Source: Cliona cf. orientalis (taxonomy: Eukaryota > Porifera > Demospongiae > Clionaida > Clionaidae). Taken from it: 64,000 bases of DNA. Location: positions 36,591,351-36,655,350 of the forward strand of contig OZ005689.1 of assembly GCA_963930775.1 (NCBI GenBank), written 5' to 3'. The translations under genes were made by a program, and so were the position numbers. Position 1 is the first letter of the stretch. Each line of letters opens with the position of its first letter. Positions 11,821 through 23,780 of this stretch are shown here, in pieces. Below the pieces are notes generated by a model that saw nothing but the letters and a program-made list of their open reading frames with translations, was not told the origin of the DNA and did not search any database.

Positions 11821-12037
11821 TGAAGGGTTGAGAATCAGAGTGGCCTAATCCCAAATTGAACGCAAAAATAATTGTCTAAAAAGCTCAAAAATGGACTAAA
11901 ACCTAACACCCTACACTACCAAATCACCCAAATTTTAAAAAATGTGAATTTTCTGTTGCTCATCAAATGCATGTTTTCAAGATCAGGGGGCTAACTCAAC
12001 ATTTGTGGGTTAGGCCACTCTGGTTGTCAGCCCTTCA
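11821..12037. mobile_element. 217 bp MITE with TGAAGGGYT ends, copy 1
   Basis: The left end TGAAGGGTTGAGAATCAGAG and the right end (complement of TGAAGGGCTGACAACCAGAG) are inverted repeats extending to TGGCCTAA. A second member lies in inverted orientation at 58752-58977 and shares the interior AGCTCAAAAATGGACTAAAA segment. There is no coding capacity. The target duplication is unclear. Confidence 0.75.
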
Positions 12038-12243
12038 AATTTTAATTTTGTAAATTGGTCTACTCTGCAAGCTTCCAACCTGTACAATAGATAGAGGACA
12101 AGGTACACACAGTAGCTATGGTGTGACTCAGCACAAGCTTACACTGGGTTGTGAGCAAGTTAAAGCAACAGTCTCCTGCAGGATGGGCTTTTGGTATCTC
12201 CCTTAGCCATTTCCTGCTATTATGATGAAGAGAAATAATATTA

Positions 12244-12430
12244 CCGTTAATCTGGAAATTTTCATTAAAGAAATATTTTCATAGTCGATGGTGGCTATAA
12301 AAATCAATGTTATGAAAATTAGCATGCACTATTAACGCTAATGCGGTATGGGGTCATTCTTACAAAAAATTTTTTACACGAAAATGTATCATACAAAAGT
12401 TTCTTTACACAAAAATTTCCAGATCTAAGG
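12244..12430. mobile_element. 187 bp MITE, TCTGGAAATTTTC ends, TA target, copy 1
   Basis: The ends are inverted copies of CCGTTAATCTGGAAATTTTC, with TA on both sides (12242-12243 and 12431-12432). A second member at 61616-61782 shares the ends and the interior GTATCATACAAAAGTTTCTT type segment. It is a non-autonomous element with a Tc1/mariner-type TA target. Confidence 0.8.
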
Positions 12431-12666
12431 TATGGTCAAAATTTAATAGAAACTCCACTCCCATAAACTTGCCTTAATTATTGTCAGACATAAGGCCATA
12501 AATAACTTACTTGATTCTCATCCCCGTCCGTCCCAATTTTTACAGGCCGCCTCTATGAATTTTATTGCTATCGCGCGTGCGCAGTAGCGACCCTTTACCA
12601 AATATCTCGAAAATATTCTCCAGATACTGCTCTTTCTAGCCTGACGAGTAAAAAGTAAAAAATAAA

Positions 12667-12714
12667 ATGCCTCCTCCTGCCCCTAATTTTTGGAAGAAGG
12701 TGGATGAGAATCAT
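12667..12714 (+). CDS. Possible first coding exon (16 codons)
   Basis: An ATG at 12667 opens 16 codons reading MPPPAPNFWKKVDENH, directly followed by a consensus GTAAGT donor at 12715. Sequence upstream (12570-12600) is locally CpG-rich, as at a promoter. A proline/basic start followed by a tryptophan resembles the beginning of BED-type zinc-finger or hAT transposase proteins, but 16 residues cannot prove it. I found no matching downstream exon in the next few kilobases, so it may be an orphaned exon. Confidence 0.25.
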
Positions 12715-12773
12715 GTAAGTTATTTTGTATGGCCTAATCATCTAAGTTGCAATAAAATTCTAATTGCACCACA

Positions 12774-12911
12774 TAGGTGTAGGAACCATGGGGGTTTGGG
12801 GGGCTGGTGCCCCCTATTTTTTCTGAGTTACATAGCTTTTATACACTGGCCATACTGCCCTTGCCTATAGATCTATGGAGCCCCCATTACCAAACCATCT
12901 TCCTACACCTA
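12774..12911. mobile_element. 138 bp hAT-like MITE
   Basis: Inverted ends TAGGTGTAGGAACCATGG and the complement of TAGGTGTAGGAAGATGG surround a GC-rich centre. GCACCACAT on the left and GCACCAT on the right look like an imperfect 8 bp target duplication, which would fit a hAT element. It is too short to encode anything. Confidence 0.55.
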
Positions 12912-13079
12912 CGCACCATCCTGCATGCAGTAATAATAATATAGAAACCCTCAATTGACTGCCCTCTGATTGGACAATGCATGGTTGCCTCACCTTCACA
13001 AAAGTTTAAGGTAGCTCCAACAGAACAGCAATCATAGTACCTGTAGTTGAACATTACAGCCAGTAAGTAAGTGAATAAG

Positions 13080-13854
13080 TATGGAATTCTATTCAGGACA
13101 AAATATGATCAAATTTTTTTCTGTGTGGTCAATTTTTTTGATGGTTGGAGTGCAAAAATGCTTTCTCAAAAGGTCAAAGGTTGAGCTCAAAATTTTTGTA
13201 TGGTCAAAATAGTATTGTGGTAAATTTCTTGTACTTACATTTTTTTGCATGGTCAAAGCCACTTTCTCAAAGTGATGAATTTGCATACATAAGTGCATGA
13301 CTCAGTGAAAATTTTCACTTGCCATGCCCATTTTACCATGGTACACACACAGTATCTACTTGTCAACAGGGGACGGGGTCGACGTCTTTAATGGCTTGGA
13401 TAATATTATCTAATCATTGGAGTAAGATCTGTCAGCCTAAGTCTGTTCTGCTAAGTAATATGTTCTCTCAATTTGTTATATACCATGTACAAGAGTTTTG
13501 AAAAGTGTAAACTGATCATGCAAATGACCTTCTCATCATGTAAGTTTCTTGGAACTTTTGAGAATTAAGTGTATTAATTAGTGGCTTTGACCACGCAAAA
13601 AAATTTAACTACAAGAAATTTACCATAATAATATTATTTGACCATACAAAAAAATATTTTGAGCTCAACCTTCGACCTTTTGAGAAAGCATTTTCACACT
13701 CTAACTATAAAAAATATGTATTTAACAATATTTGACCATACAAAAAAAATTGAGCTCAACCTTTGACCTTTTGAGAAAGCATTTTTGCACTCTGACCATA
13801 TTGACCACACAGAAAAAAAATTTGACCATATTTTGTCTTGAATGGAATTCCATA
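13080..13854. mobile_element. 775 bp foldback element
   Basis: The outer ends are inverted copies of TATGGAATTC, and roughly 200 bp arms carry repeated blocks such as GACCTTTTGAGAAAGCATTT and TTGAGCTCAACCTT. The right arm contains the block twice (about 13670 and 13760), so one arm has an internal duplication. The centre (13319-13500) has an incidental 60-codon frame. Confidence 0.75.
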
Positions 13855-13999
13855 AATAAGTCTCATTTCAAGATTGGATAAGGCCCGTGACTTGCCACAT
13901 TTCACTGCTTAGCTGCTCGGGAAATCTGAAGAGACAAAATCAATGATTGTATATAAAAATGACATCAACCACTTTCCTGCCTGCATGGTGATGCAGGAA

Positions 14000-15000
14000 A
14001 ATTGCCTGTTCTTAGGTAAGACATTTTGGTTAACCCCCTGCCTGGCCTTTGTATGCTGACAAACTGCATAATATACAAATCAAAAGTTAATAAGATTGTA
14101 TTATCAAATCACTTTCCTGAAGGAATAAAATCAATCCAGAGGGATACTGAACATCACCTGACCTCGGCAGGGCTAGAGAACATGATAAAAAATTAATAAA
14201 TGCACATGTACCACAAAAATCAGATTACTCTCCAGAGACAAAAAAATAATTGTGACTCAAATCTTCCCTCCATCTAATTGATCCCATCTGACTTTGGAAG
14301 GATAAAAAAAAAAATAAAAATGCATACCACAAAAAATCAGATTACTTTCCTAAAAATTGCGACTCAAATCACTTGTGATGGGATACTAACCCCACCCACC
14401 CTGCAAGACCTTGGAAGGATGAAAAATAAAAAAATTAATATAGTTACACCAGAAAACTCATCAGTTACTTCCCTGAGGGAGTAAAATCAATCTGGAGGGA
14501 TACTTGACATCACCTGACCTCAGCAGGGCTAGAGAACATCGTAAAAGAATTGATAAAAGCACAGCACAAAAAAATCAGATTATTTTCCTGAGAAAAAAAA
14601 ATTGACTTAAATCACTTCTCTCCATCTAATTGACCCCATCTGACCTTGGAAGGGTGCATAAAAAATAAATGTATACTAGGAAAAAAAAAGACTCTTATCA
14701 GGTACTTCCCTGAGGGACCCTGTTGGATGCTCCACTTCACCTCTGTATATGTAGGTATGTAGGACCTGGCACCTGCAGAACTGGTAGCTAAAGAGCAATA
14801 GAAGTAAATTTGGTAAAATTATGACACTGTAACAGAGTGAGAATTAAATAAGTCACTTTCCCTGGAAAAAAATTAATAATCTTCATCTTGTTGCCGTATC
14901 TATCTCACCTAGTTAATCTTGGTAGGGCTAAAAAAACGCATAAATAATATTACACATCACATCAAGTCACTTTCCTGGGGATTCTTGAAAAAGTTCAAAA
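14000..15000. repeat. Degenerate long-period tandem repeat
   Basis: Blocks such as ATCACCTGACCTCRGCAGGG, GCTAGAGAACAT and AAAATCAGATTA recur in the same order at about 14120-14235 and 14470-14590, with weaker copies at 14240-14430, 14600-14720 and 14860-14990. A further relic lies at 17830-17960. Spacing is irregular (about 110-180 bp). No gene is present. Confidence 0.55.
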
Positions 15001-15309
15001 AAATTGACATGATTGGTTGACTAGAAAATAAAACATTTGGGATAGTACATACATAAGTAGTAAATTTAATCATAAAAGTTTGCATCAATAATATTATTTT
15101 GCAATTACAACAAATATACTGCAATCAGAGTGTAATTTGTATTTGTACAGCATATTATTATGAACGGGAAACACATGACATTGTATTACACTGGAGTGGT
15201 GAGAACAAAGGAATGGAAAGGAGCCCTCAGTATATTCGATAAAGAAACATGCGATACAAAATTAATGCAATCAAGCTATTAAAAATTACAGTGGTGTGGT
15301 AGATACACT

Positions 15310-15487
15310 GAACATAATTACATTAGCAGCAAGTTTTAATTTGCATTTTTAAAATGCAATTCAAAATTGGATATAATTACATTAGAAACAAGTTTTAATT
15401 TGCATTTTAAAAATGCAATTTAAAACTGAACGTAATTACATTAGCAACAAGTTTTAGATTGCATTTTTAAAATGCAATTTAAAAGTG
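15310..15487. repeat. Three 59 bp tandem units with octamer palindrome
   Basis: Three head-to-tail units each contain TAATTACATTAG, then ATTTGCAT joined through a T/A-rich linker to ATGCAATT, giving a short palindrome. Two units have the exact POU-type octamer ATTTGCAT (15339-15346 and 15398-15405); the third is altered to GATTGCAT. The match to the octamer is seen directly; any regulatory function is speculative. Confidence 0.6.
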
Positions 15488-15737
15488 ACAAATTGCATGA
15501 AGATTGTATATCAGCAGTAAAAGAGTAAGTGCTCAGCGTTCACTTTAAATTAAATTTTTACAGGTAGCTAGATTATATAACACAATGTCATGCATACTTT
15601 TTACACTGGCGATAGCTAAATTGGTAGAAATCATCTTTCTTCTCACTTCTATAGGTATCGAAATACCTGCAGAAACGAGAGAAGAAAATAAAATTAATTC
15701 AGATCACATGAACACTTCCAACCATCAAAGACAATAA

Positions 15738-15950
15738 TCTGAGAACAACTGCCCTGCAAGAGAGCCAGATATACAACAGAAATGACAGCCGCGGACTACC
15801 ACCCCAGCATAAGCTGGTATACTCTCAATGCATACCACAGCCGAAACTGCCCTGCAAGAGAGCCAGACATACACCAGGAATAATAGCCACGGACTACCAC
15901 CCCAGCATAAGCTGGTATACCCTCAATACACACCACAGCTGAACTTATAC
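15738..15950. repeat. Minisatellite, about 105 bp unit, locus 1
   Basis: Two tandem units begin AACTGCCCTGCAAGAGAGCC and contain GCGGACTACCACCCCAGCAT followed by AAGCTGGTATA. Two further units lie at 18416-18625 and a fragment at about 19075-19105. The internal CCAGCATAAGCTGG is a small palindrome. Short frames across the units are not conserved as proteins. Confidence 0.75.
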
Positions 15951-16369
15951 CCCCCCCCCCTCCATGGATGGATCTAGCTAGCTAAAGCATTAGATTATGT
16001 GCGCTACCACATACAGCAAATTAACTTATCTTTCACAAATCCTTGAAGAAGCAATCCACCGAAAATCCTAACGTCGATGATGTCATCCAGCACCACGATA
16101 CCTTATAAGGAAATGAGAGACAAGTCCATAACACATTGTGCAAATTTTAGTTTTAAGAGAATATTGCATCTTTGCCACCCACCATCTCTAGTGCACACAC
16201 AAACTATGCGGTACCATAACTCAGCAGATGGGGCACCCCTACCAATATTATTGCGATTTTTTGAGTTGACGACCATTACCTATTGTACTAGACTCGAGAT
16301 TCTCTTTGTTACTTGTCTAAGACTGAAAATTTTTGTCTCGGATTTGCCTTCACCTTTTTAAAACTCGTC

Positions 16370-16850
16370 TGCATCCAGCACTTGTATTCACCAAGGACTT
16401 ACTTCACCTCAGACACCTTCACCCAGAGAAACTACACTCTAGGACTTGCTTCCGTTGTGGCCTTATCACCTCAGACATCTTCACCTAGAATGTGAACACT
16501 CTAGGATTTGCTTCACTGAGGACTTGTCTTCACCCCAGACAACTTCACCCAGACTAATTACACTCAGGACTTGCTTCCGTTGTGGCCTTATCACCTTGGA
16601 CATCTTCACCTAGAATGTGAACACTCTAGGACTTGCTTCACTGAGGACTTGTCTTCACCTCAGATAGCTCCACCCAGAATGCGAACACTCAGGGGCTTGC
16701 TTCACTGAGGACCTGTTCACCACCTCACCATGAATGACACTCTGGGATTTGCTTCACTGGGGGCTTCTTCACCACATCACCTAGAGCGACACTCCAGGGC
16801 TTGCTTCACTGAGGATTTGGCTTCATCTTGTTCAGCTAGAGCTGCTAACC
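16370..16850. repeat. Minisatellite of CTTGCTTCACTGAGGACTT units
   Basis: About eight degenerate units of roughly 55-65 bp (GGACTTGCTTCACTGAGGAC, CTTCACCTCAGACA, TTCACCYAGAATGTGAACACT), arranged partly as 120 bp dimers between about 16380 and 16700. Frames are broken by stops, so this is not a repeat protein. Confidence 0.65.
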
Positions 16851-16859
16851 TAATGCTTT

Positions 16860-18410
16860 AGTCTACTCCGAATGCTCACAAGCAAAAAAATGTTGCTCAA
16901 TACAACTGGTAATGGTCGTCAACTCAAATTACACATTACCATGTATGCACACAACAAAATCACAGAAGATGTAGGCAACACGTTTTTCCGTATGAACTCC
17001 GTAACAAGCTTATTGGACGTAACCTATGGAATTCACTGCAAATATGCTGGCCAGACATATTCACAATGATCCAAAAATAGAGAAAACAGAAGTCTTCTTC
17101 CGGAGAAGACCAGGGAAGGGTAAGGGATAGAGAAATTGTGTGCCAACATCAGATAAGCATACCGTACTTAATCTCATACAACACATAGAAAAAAATAATT
17201 TCAATTTTTAAAAACGCTTGTTTTTAAGGTCGCCAATCGCTCAATAAGAGAATTCGTATAAGCTAATTCTTGTATTAAATTGGATCATGCGTTGTATTCG
17301 ATTAATTACAGTATTTGAAATATGAGGGTAGGGAGGGATAGAGATTGTGTGCCCACATCAGATAAGGCCACACAAATAAATTTTTTTGAACTACTATGAA
17401 AATTTAATAGTCAGTCAGTCAGTCCGATGAATGATAATTAATTAATTAAACCAATTACAAGTGTCAGTGTTTCTATGTAAACTTGTAGTATTCCAGTTGT
17501 CGAGGGGTTTGTGCTAGTAGATTAAAAATACATTTTTAAGACAGTCCATTAAAAGTCTGAGTCCATACATATGCCTGTATAATATTATAGTAACCTAGGC
17601 TACTGTGGTTAGTTCAATTAATTCTGAGTGGCCTAAGCATATTTGAAATAATTATGGTGAGCCTGGCACAGATTTAGGGATAGCTAAAGTTAAACCCATT
17701 ACAAAAGCGTGCTTCCACATACTACAACAAAGAGTTGTTTGACTTATCTTTCGAAAATCCATAACAATACAGGCCAATGATATCACCGCCCCATTCTCCA
17801 GCCGGCAACAATCAGAACTATCAGAAAAAAAATAGTTAAAAAAATCAGATCACTTCACTTTCCTTTTGAGGGGGGGGGGGGGGCATCTGTGCTTACACCT
17901 GATATTGGTAGATTAAGACAACATAAAAAAAACGCACCACACAAGAAGAATCAATCAAAGCACTTTCCTGGAGCCGAGGGGGTTCAATAGAGTCCACTTT
18001 TTTTTCGATTATGCAGGCATCAAATATCTGTAGAAATGAGAGAGAGAGAGAGTAAATTCACATCATAATAATATTATGTACATTTATTAAAAGCACACGT
18101 AAATTATAATATTTATTATATTAAAATTAATTCATTAAAAGCACACAGAAATTAAACATTATTATGTGCATTATTAAAAGCACACGCAAATTAAACATTA
18201 TTAAACTACAAGTTGCTATTTATACACTCTAATGATTTCAACCCATCACAGGCGTCTGCCCGCAGAGCGAACCCCACAGACAATAGACATCGCCCCGAAG
18301 GACTCCGGAGCACACTAAACGCATGAACCGTGTGCCTCAGGCTTGAAAAACATTGGAGATCATAGCAACATCTATGATACCAGGCCCACCGCCCCTTATG
18401 GTAAAGAAAA
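16860..18410. other. Gene-poor interval
   Basis: No gene is supported. The interval contains a 14-base G run (17870-17883), a relic of the 14 kb repeat (17830-17960) and three short direct repeats built on ATTAAAAGCACACG...AAATTA (about 18085-18205). The 65-codon frame at 16872-17069 has no supporting features. Confidence 0.45.
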
Positions 18411-18415
18411 ATTGT

Positions 18416-18625
18416 GAGAACAACTCCCCTGCAAGAGAGCCGGACATACACCAAAGGAAATAGCCACGGACTATCACCCCAGCGTAAGCTGGTATACACT
18501 AAATGCATACCACAGCCGAAACTGCCCTGCAAGAGAGCCAGACATACACCAGGAATAATAGCCGCGGACTACCACCCCAGCATAAGCTGGTATACCCTCA
18601 ATACATACCACAGCTGAACTCAACG
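18416..18625. repeat. Minisatellite, about 105 bp unit, locus 2
   Basis: Two units of the family described at 15738-15950, each starting at GCCCTGCAAGAGAGCC or a close variant (CCCCTGCAAGAGAGCC) and ending near ATACCACAGC. The open frames over this array on both strands are a consequence of the repeat. Confidence 0.75.
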
Positions 18626-20385
18626 AAACTACGCGAGCCATCAATTCCCCTCTCTTGCTCGAGCCATGCATACCTAAAGTCACAGAAGACATGTACATAT
18701 ATTCTGTGACAATGAGCCAATTTTCCCCGAAGGAAGCTCATTTGTCACCACTACACAGATCAACTGGTGTGCCTTCAACTAGCAGTGCCAATCCATTGAC
18801 AGGCCGTGGGGCAACTAAAGTGTCCAACACCCAAGAAGTCTATAGCCAAGATCACCACCAACATCCTACGGCCCCACGTACCGTCAATGCAGGGGCAGTG
18901 ACCCCAACCGAGGCTGGATGAGTGGAGGACAAATCAGTTGGCCACGGCTAGTCCGTGGATGATAGACGCTTGTCGAGGACACACCAGTCGCTCAGCGCCC
19001 TAAGAAAGAGGAAGGAATGGCAAATTTTTTTAACTTTACTTGGGGTCCTTTAGACTCGCCAGAAAATAAGCTACGGTAAGCTAGTATACTCTCAATACAT
19101 ACATTTTGCAACAAACAGGACGCGAAAATAGCCTATCAAATTCTAATAATAATTTGTACAAGTTACTTATCTTTCACGAGTCCGCGAAGATCCGAGCCGA
19201 TGAGATTCTCCTAGCGCACGATGGCTATCCACGCGCGCTGACCCATCCATCACCATTGCCGCAGGGTATCCATCGACATAAAACAGCTCCCTTCTTTTAG
19301 ATCTTTAGCCTTGCTCTTGACAGTTCACGTGGAGGTCCCAGCTGGCAGTGATCTGATTGGTCCAGGGATGGAGTTCAAAACGGCACAATCATGTTCATGT
19401 ACTAGTGCGCATGCGTGATTCTTTCCGAAAATTATGATAATTATACATATAGCAGATGAGTGCAAGTATCTCCATGATCTTGTTATACAATAATAATATT
19501 ATTATTGGCCATTATATAGATTACGATAATCATAGCACATAATAGTTTTATTTAGTTGAGAATTGAATCAAGTTTAATTTTACAATCTTGCAGGATGTAA
19601 ATCTTGGATGGATGTGCCTCTCCTTCAAGTCTTTGAAAATGCCCTGCATCATAAATAACACATCCATACAATATCATAATTATTACAATAATACTCAGCA
19701 AACAACAATAATAATTATTATGTTTGGATACATCCCAACAATAGATACGTCCCAAGGAACTTGGTGTGCTGAATATGCCTATATAATTATATTATTATAC
19801 TCATTTATCGTGCTTCCACTCCAAATTTTTGTCGCTAAATAAAATCCTGATAGGGGTAGTGACGTGTGTGGGGGGGGGGGGGGGGGGGTACCTGTACGTA
19901 TACATTGAGCGTACCTCAGCACTGGAAGACCAAGTTTATAGAGTTCCTAGCGATGTTGTAGCCAGCATTCTTCTCTCTCCTTGCCTCTATGATGGTTGCA
20001 GCTTTAATTCTTTGAGCCAGTCTGTCTGGTCTTGATGTGGGTTTGGGTTTGTGGTGTTGATGGTGCTGACGAGCCCCGGCCGGTGTGTGATGACCAGCAC
20101 AGGAAACAGACTCAGCTCAGATGAATGAATAACCTTTTCGAATGTACATTAGAGCAATAATTATTATACGTAATATTACTCGCTGGTACCAAAATTAATG
20201 CTGGGTAAAGAAATGATGGCGCTGCAAAATCCTAATACTATTTTTGTTGGTAGTTGACTTCTGTTCATCATTGGCCTAGTTTATTATGACCCAAACCTTT
20301 CCCATAGCCGGTAAATTGCCTATAAAAACTTTGGTTGCTAGGCAACTACCAACAATTCCAAATTGTGTACACATGTATATTATGT
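18626..20385. other. Gene-poor interval with a 19-base G tract
   Basis: No gene is supported. A run of 19 G lies at 19870-19888. A CpG-containing stretch at 19180-19290 and a region at 19900-20120 have open frames but no start or splice context that convinces me. Confidence 0.4.
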
Positions 20386-20389
20386 TTGC

Positions 20390-20512
20390 TGACTTGGCAC
20401 TTTTGCAATTCCATATTAGGTAACTCAAAGGTTTGTGGTGCTGTACTGAAACAGCTGACTGGCCCTTGTGTTGCCTTATATGGAATTACAAAAATGCAAA
20501 GTCAGCAAACTC
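20390..20512. repeat. Imperfect 36 bp inverted repeat
   Basis: TTTGCTGACTTGGCACTTTT with GCAATTCCATATTAGG at 20390-20426 is mirrored by CCTTATATGGAATTAC with AAAAATGCAAAGTCAGCAAA at about 20475-20512. It forms a long hairpin and is probably a decayed MITE. Confidence 0.6.
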
Positions 20513-20844
20513 ATTGCATGCACATGACCACTGTACCAAAATGCATTGCTGGCAGAATTAAACCTTTATTTCATGACAGCAACCAGTCCAGGGGCGTGGC
20601 ACTGCACAAGCAATGTATAATATAAATCAATACACATGCATGCTCGATCTCGCTCGCGATTTTCTTTGTTACTGTACTAAGCCATATCTACAGAGATTTG
20701 GACAAATAGCATGAGATAGAAGAATATTAGTGTCAAAGACGCTATCAGCTGGATGATAGTGGCTACTGTTGCTTGCTAATACTGGAAAGTGTTGGCCGCA
20801 CTGCCACGATGTTTGTGGCCACGCCCTTCATCATGGACTAGCGA

Positions 20845-21165
20845 TTACATAACCATATCACCATAGGCATTAACTTTTGTGGGTGGGAAAATTTCGTGAC
20901 TATCAAATCAACCACGAAAATAACAAAAATTAGCACCCCACAAAAATACCCGCCATACCATATTTCAAGACGTATCTAAAAATAAGATTACGCTAGTTCC
21001 TCTTACGCATGTGCACCCCCAAGGTTAAATACCGGCTGTTAATTATAGACCTTGTCCAATTGAAAATTAAGGAACTGAGGCTGCCATTTAATATTATTTA
21101 AAACCACGGAAATTAATTTTGAGGGCCTTTTCGGATTTTCTACGAAAATTACCCTCCATACGATA
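20845..21165. mobile_element. Relics of ACGAAAATTA-type MITEs
   Basis: The block GGCATTAACTTTTGTGGGTGG to CCACAAAAATACCCGCCATA (20868-20958) recurs at 47790-47885. The adjacent block AAAACCACGGAAATTAATTT to CTACGAAAATTACC (21101-21160) recurs at 26149-26222. Both have inverted CCACGAAAAT/ATTTTCGTGG-like halves. Confidence 0.55.
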
Positions 21166-22716
21166 GGTCAGCAATTGTACATCACTAACTGGTTGCCTTA
21201 CCACGTACTATAAATTCCATCCTTGATGCAGAAGCACGTTCATCATGTTGAGCTGGGGCTGCAGGTCCATGTTTCAAGTTAGTGAGATCATGTTGTTAGG
21301 GGAGAAGGGATCAGGGATCTGATACTTCGGCTAAACATAAAGGGGGGTCTACTGTTGGGGGGAGCTAGTGGAAAGCTAGCATTGATAGGAGCAGTGTCTC
21401 GGAGGGAGGGGGCGGTCAACAGTGCTTCTGCAACGATATTAGATCATGGCAGCTGGGAGAACATGAGGCCATGCAGGGAAGGGTGTCTCGATCAAAACAC
21501 ACTCAGTCTAGATCTGTAAGGAGAGAGAGAGAGAGAAGACTTAGACAAACAGTCATCCATACCTGCACACCTTTGTAATTATTAAATTCATTCTAAATTT
21601 AAGGACTGTTTACTCAGTAGAAACTTTCACTCAATAGTTAGTTATAGTTTTCTACTATGATCACTGTGCTTATGCGGATCAGCCTATGTCATGACTTTGG
21701 TGACTGATTGAGGCTCTAAATCAGTTGATGAGTACTTACCTCACTAAATTTCGACAGTCTGACTTCCACCCTGGACCAATCTGCTAAACTACACCGCCGC
21801 TTCGCTTCGCGATCTTCTGTTCCGTGTTTCTCTTCTCTCACTCTCAGCACCTCAGCACAGCTTCATGGTGGCTGCTTAGTAGGATGTGCTTGCGTGCGCA
21901 TGATCGCGCTGGTCGATGACGACCCCGTACCATCATCGTTCCCCTTGAAGAATCCTACGCGCGTCAGCCATTCCAACTCGACCGAATAGCTTGCTCTGAT
22001 GTTTCCAGGCCAGTTTTCCTGTTTGCGTGAGGCTACTAGAAGAGGCTGGGAGCCACTGATCGCCAACTCTCGTCCACTAAACAAGTACATAATAATTTAT
22101 TTATTATCATCACATGCTTCACCACAGTGTCATACTATTAAATTTTAATAAAGCATACAATATTGTGAGGCACCCTCGCCCCTACCTGATGACTAGGTAA
22201 TTACCTACCCATATGGTTATAGTAGGCATAATAATATTATTACAATAACAATTTTTGATCATTCCTTACACTTCATTTGCCACACATAGCTAATAACAAA
22301 CAAGATACAATTAATGTTAGTCTTTGTTCTGAAAAATCCTATTGCCATAATAACTTGTATACACAGTCATCAGACCCTCAGATTGGGGGGTGTGGCACAC
22401 AAGACTAGATCTAATGAAGTATGGGGGGGGGGGGGGGGGGGCATGGCAGTGAATAATATTATTAGTTACTGATGGAGCAGCTTGTTAGGGTATGGTGTTA
22501 GTTTTATAGAGTGAAATCGATTAGTTTTATAGAGTATTAATGAGCAAATTGATTAGTTTTGATGGTTATTTTTGCACTTTAATCAGTATTTAGGGGTAAT
22601 GAACATAAATTTCTTCTTCCATAGGGGTGTACGCCTATTATCTGGAATAGCCCAATCATGTAGTGAGAGAATTTTCACCCCACTTGCATTGGATACTCAC
22701 AAGCACAGGTATAAAA
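21166..22716. other. Interval without a supported gene
   Basis: A CpG-richer patch at 21770-22080 has a 75-codon minus frame (21863-22090) and could be a promoter/first-exon region, but there is no clear start or donor. A 19-base G tract lies at 22423-22441. The phrase ATAGGGGTGTACGCCTATT at 22621 recurs at 25630. Confidence 0.4.
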
Positions 22717-22994
22717 TTAATATACCATATTTCTTAAAAATTAGGCCCTTCTAATTATTTAGCACCCTTTACCAAATGATTGAAATGGTCTCTAATTTTC
22801 AGCAAAGGTCATCACGCGTATAAATATTATGCTATAAACTGGAATAGAGTGCACACGCAGGCAGAATGTTGAATATTAACCTCTAAAAATTCGGCAAAGC
22901 TAAAGCAATATTATTTTCATGCCGAATTGTTAGAAGAAATACGATATTGAAAATTACATCATTGTGAATGTATAAGAACCCCACAGCCAGCTAA
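22717..22994. repeat. Dispersed repeat, about 280 bp, copy 1
   Basis: It runs from ATACCATATTTCTTAAAAAT to AAGAACCCCACAGCCAGCT and is about 85-90 percent matched by 26227-26507. Both contain GTCTCTAATTTTCAGC and AAAATTCGGCAAAGCTAAA. The same upstream phrase (GGGGTGTACGCCTATT) lies 96 bp before this copy and about 600 bp before the other, so one copy has a large indel. No coding frame is preserved. Confidence 0.75.
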
Positions 22995-23407
22995 TGAAAC
23001 AAGAGTGATCCGTCACTTTTGGACCAATTTTGCTATCACTATCTGCTTTTCTGGTTTTTTACTTTATACTTTTCCCTTCATTAGGTGATGATAGCACATT
23101 CTTGCAGTGGATAACGTCTTGGAGCCGGCCTCTATGTTATTCACTGGTGTGAGCTGGATTAAGTGTGCTCTGAATCAGTATCTGAGTGGGCTAGCATTCT
23201 CTATAGACCCTATGACAAAACCTATATCTGGTCTATCTGGGAGGTGTACTATCCTATCAGTTTGGCATCAAACGAGAGAAGGATTTTGCTGAATGTCAAA
23301 TGTGACGCTTGTCTATGTAGGGCTCCTCCAACGGCTTGCTGCATTTCCCTGCCAGAGGAAATACTGGTAATATATGGACAAAATTAGGATAATGTATGAG
23401 AACTACC

Positions 23408-23655
23408 CAGCTGGGGTGGATCCAGGATTTGATAAGATGCACATCCAAAATTTTGGGCCACACCCACAAACTTGATAAACCACGCGTCCTCTATTTGTCC
23501 CGATTGCCTGCTTTCGGGGGCAGTATAATACTCCGTTTTGACCAAGTTTTGAACTATTGAGCAAAGTTTGGTATGTTGTATGAAAGAGTAAGTAGTGTAC
23601 ACTATGGGGGGGGGGAGAATTTGCCCATGTTCCCTCCCCCCTGGATCCGCCCCTG
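23408..23655. mobile_element. About 248 bp hAT-like MITE
   Basis: Inverted ends: CAGCTGGGGTGGATCCAGG on the left and the complement of CAGGGGCGGATCCAGG on the right. CAG...GGCGGATCCAGG is a common hAT-type terminus. CTACC flanks both sides, part of a possible target duplication. Confidence 0.65.
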
Positions 23656-23750
23656 CTACCTCACCCATAACTTCTACTGCATAGGGTGGAAATATGTCTC
23701 AGGGTTTCATACAGGATTTTTTGTTAGGGGGGGAACTATATGTCGGTGCG

Positions 23751-23780
23751 CCCCCCCCCCCCCCCCCCCCCCCCCCCCCC
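23751..23780. repeat. 30-base poly-C tract
   Basis: An uninterrupted run of C on the plus strand, the longest of several G/C homopolymers (17870-17883, 19870-19888, 22423-22441, 24006-24018). The exact length may be a sequencing or assembly artefact. Confidence 0.85.

Noticed and set aside
13319..13501. 60-codon frame in the centre of the 13 kb foldback
   Set aside because: Short, without splice context and located in the loop of a non-coding inverted repeat.
18206..18709. Frames on both strands around 18.2-18.7 kb
   Set aside because: They coincide with the roughly 105 bp minisatellite and do not persist at the related array at 15.7 kb.
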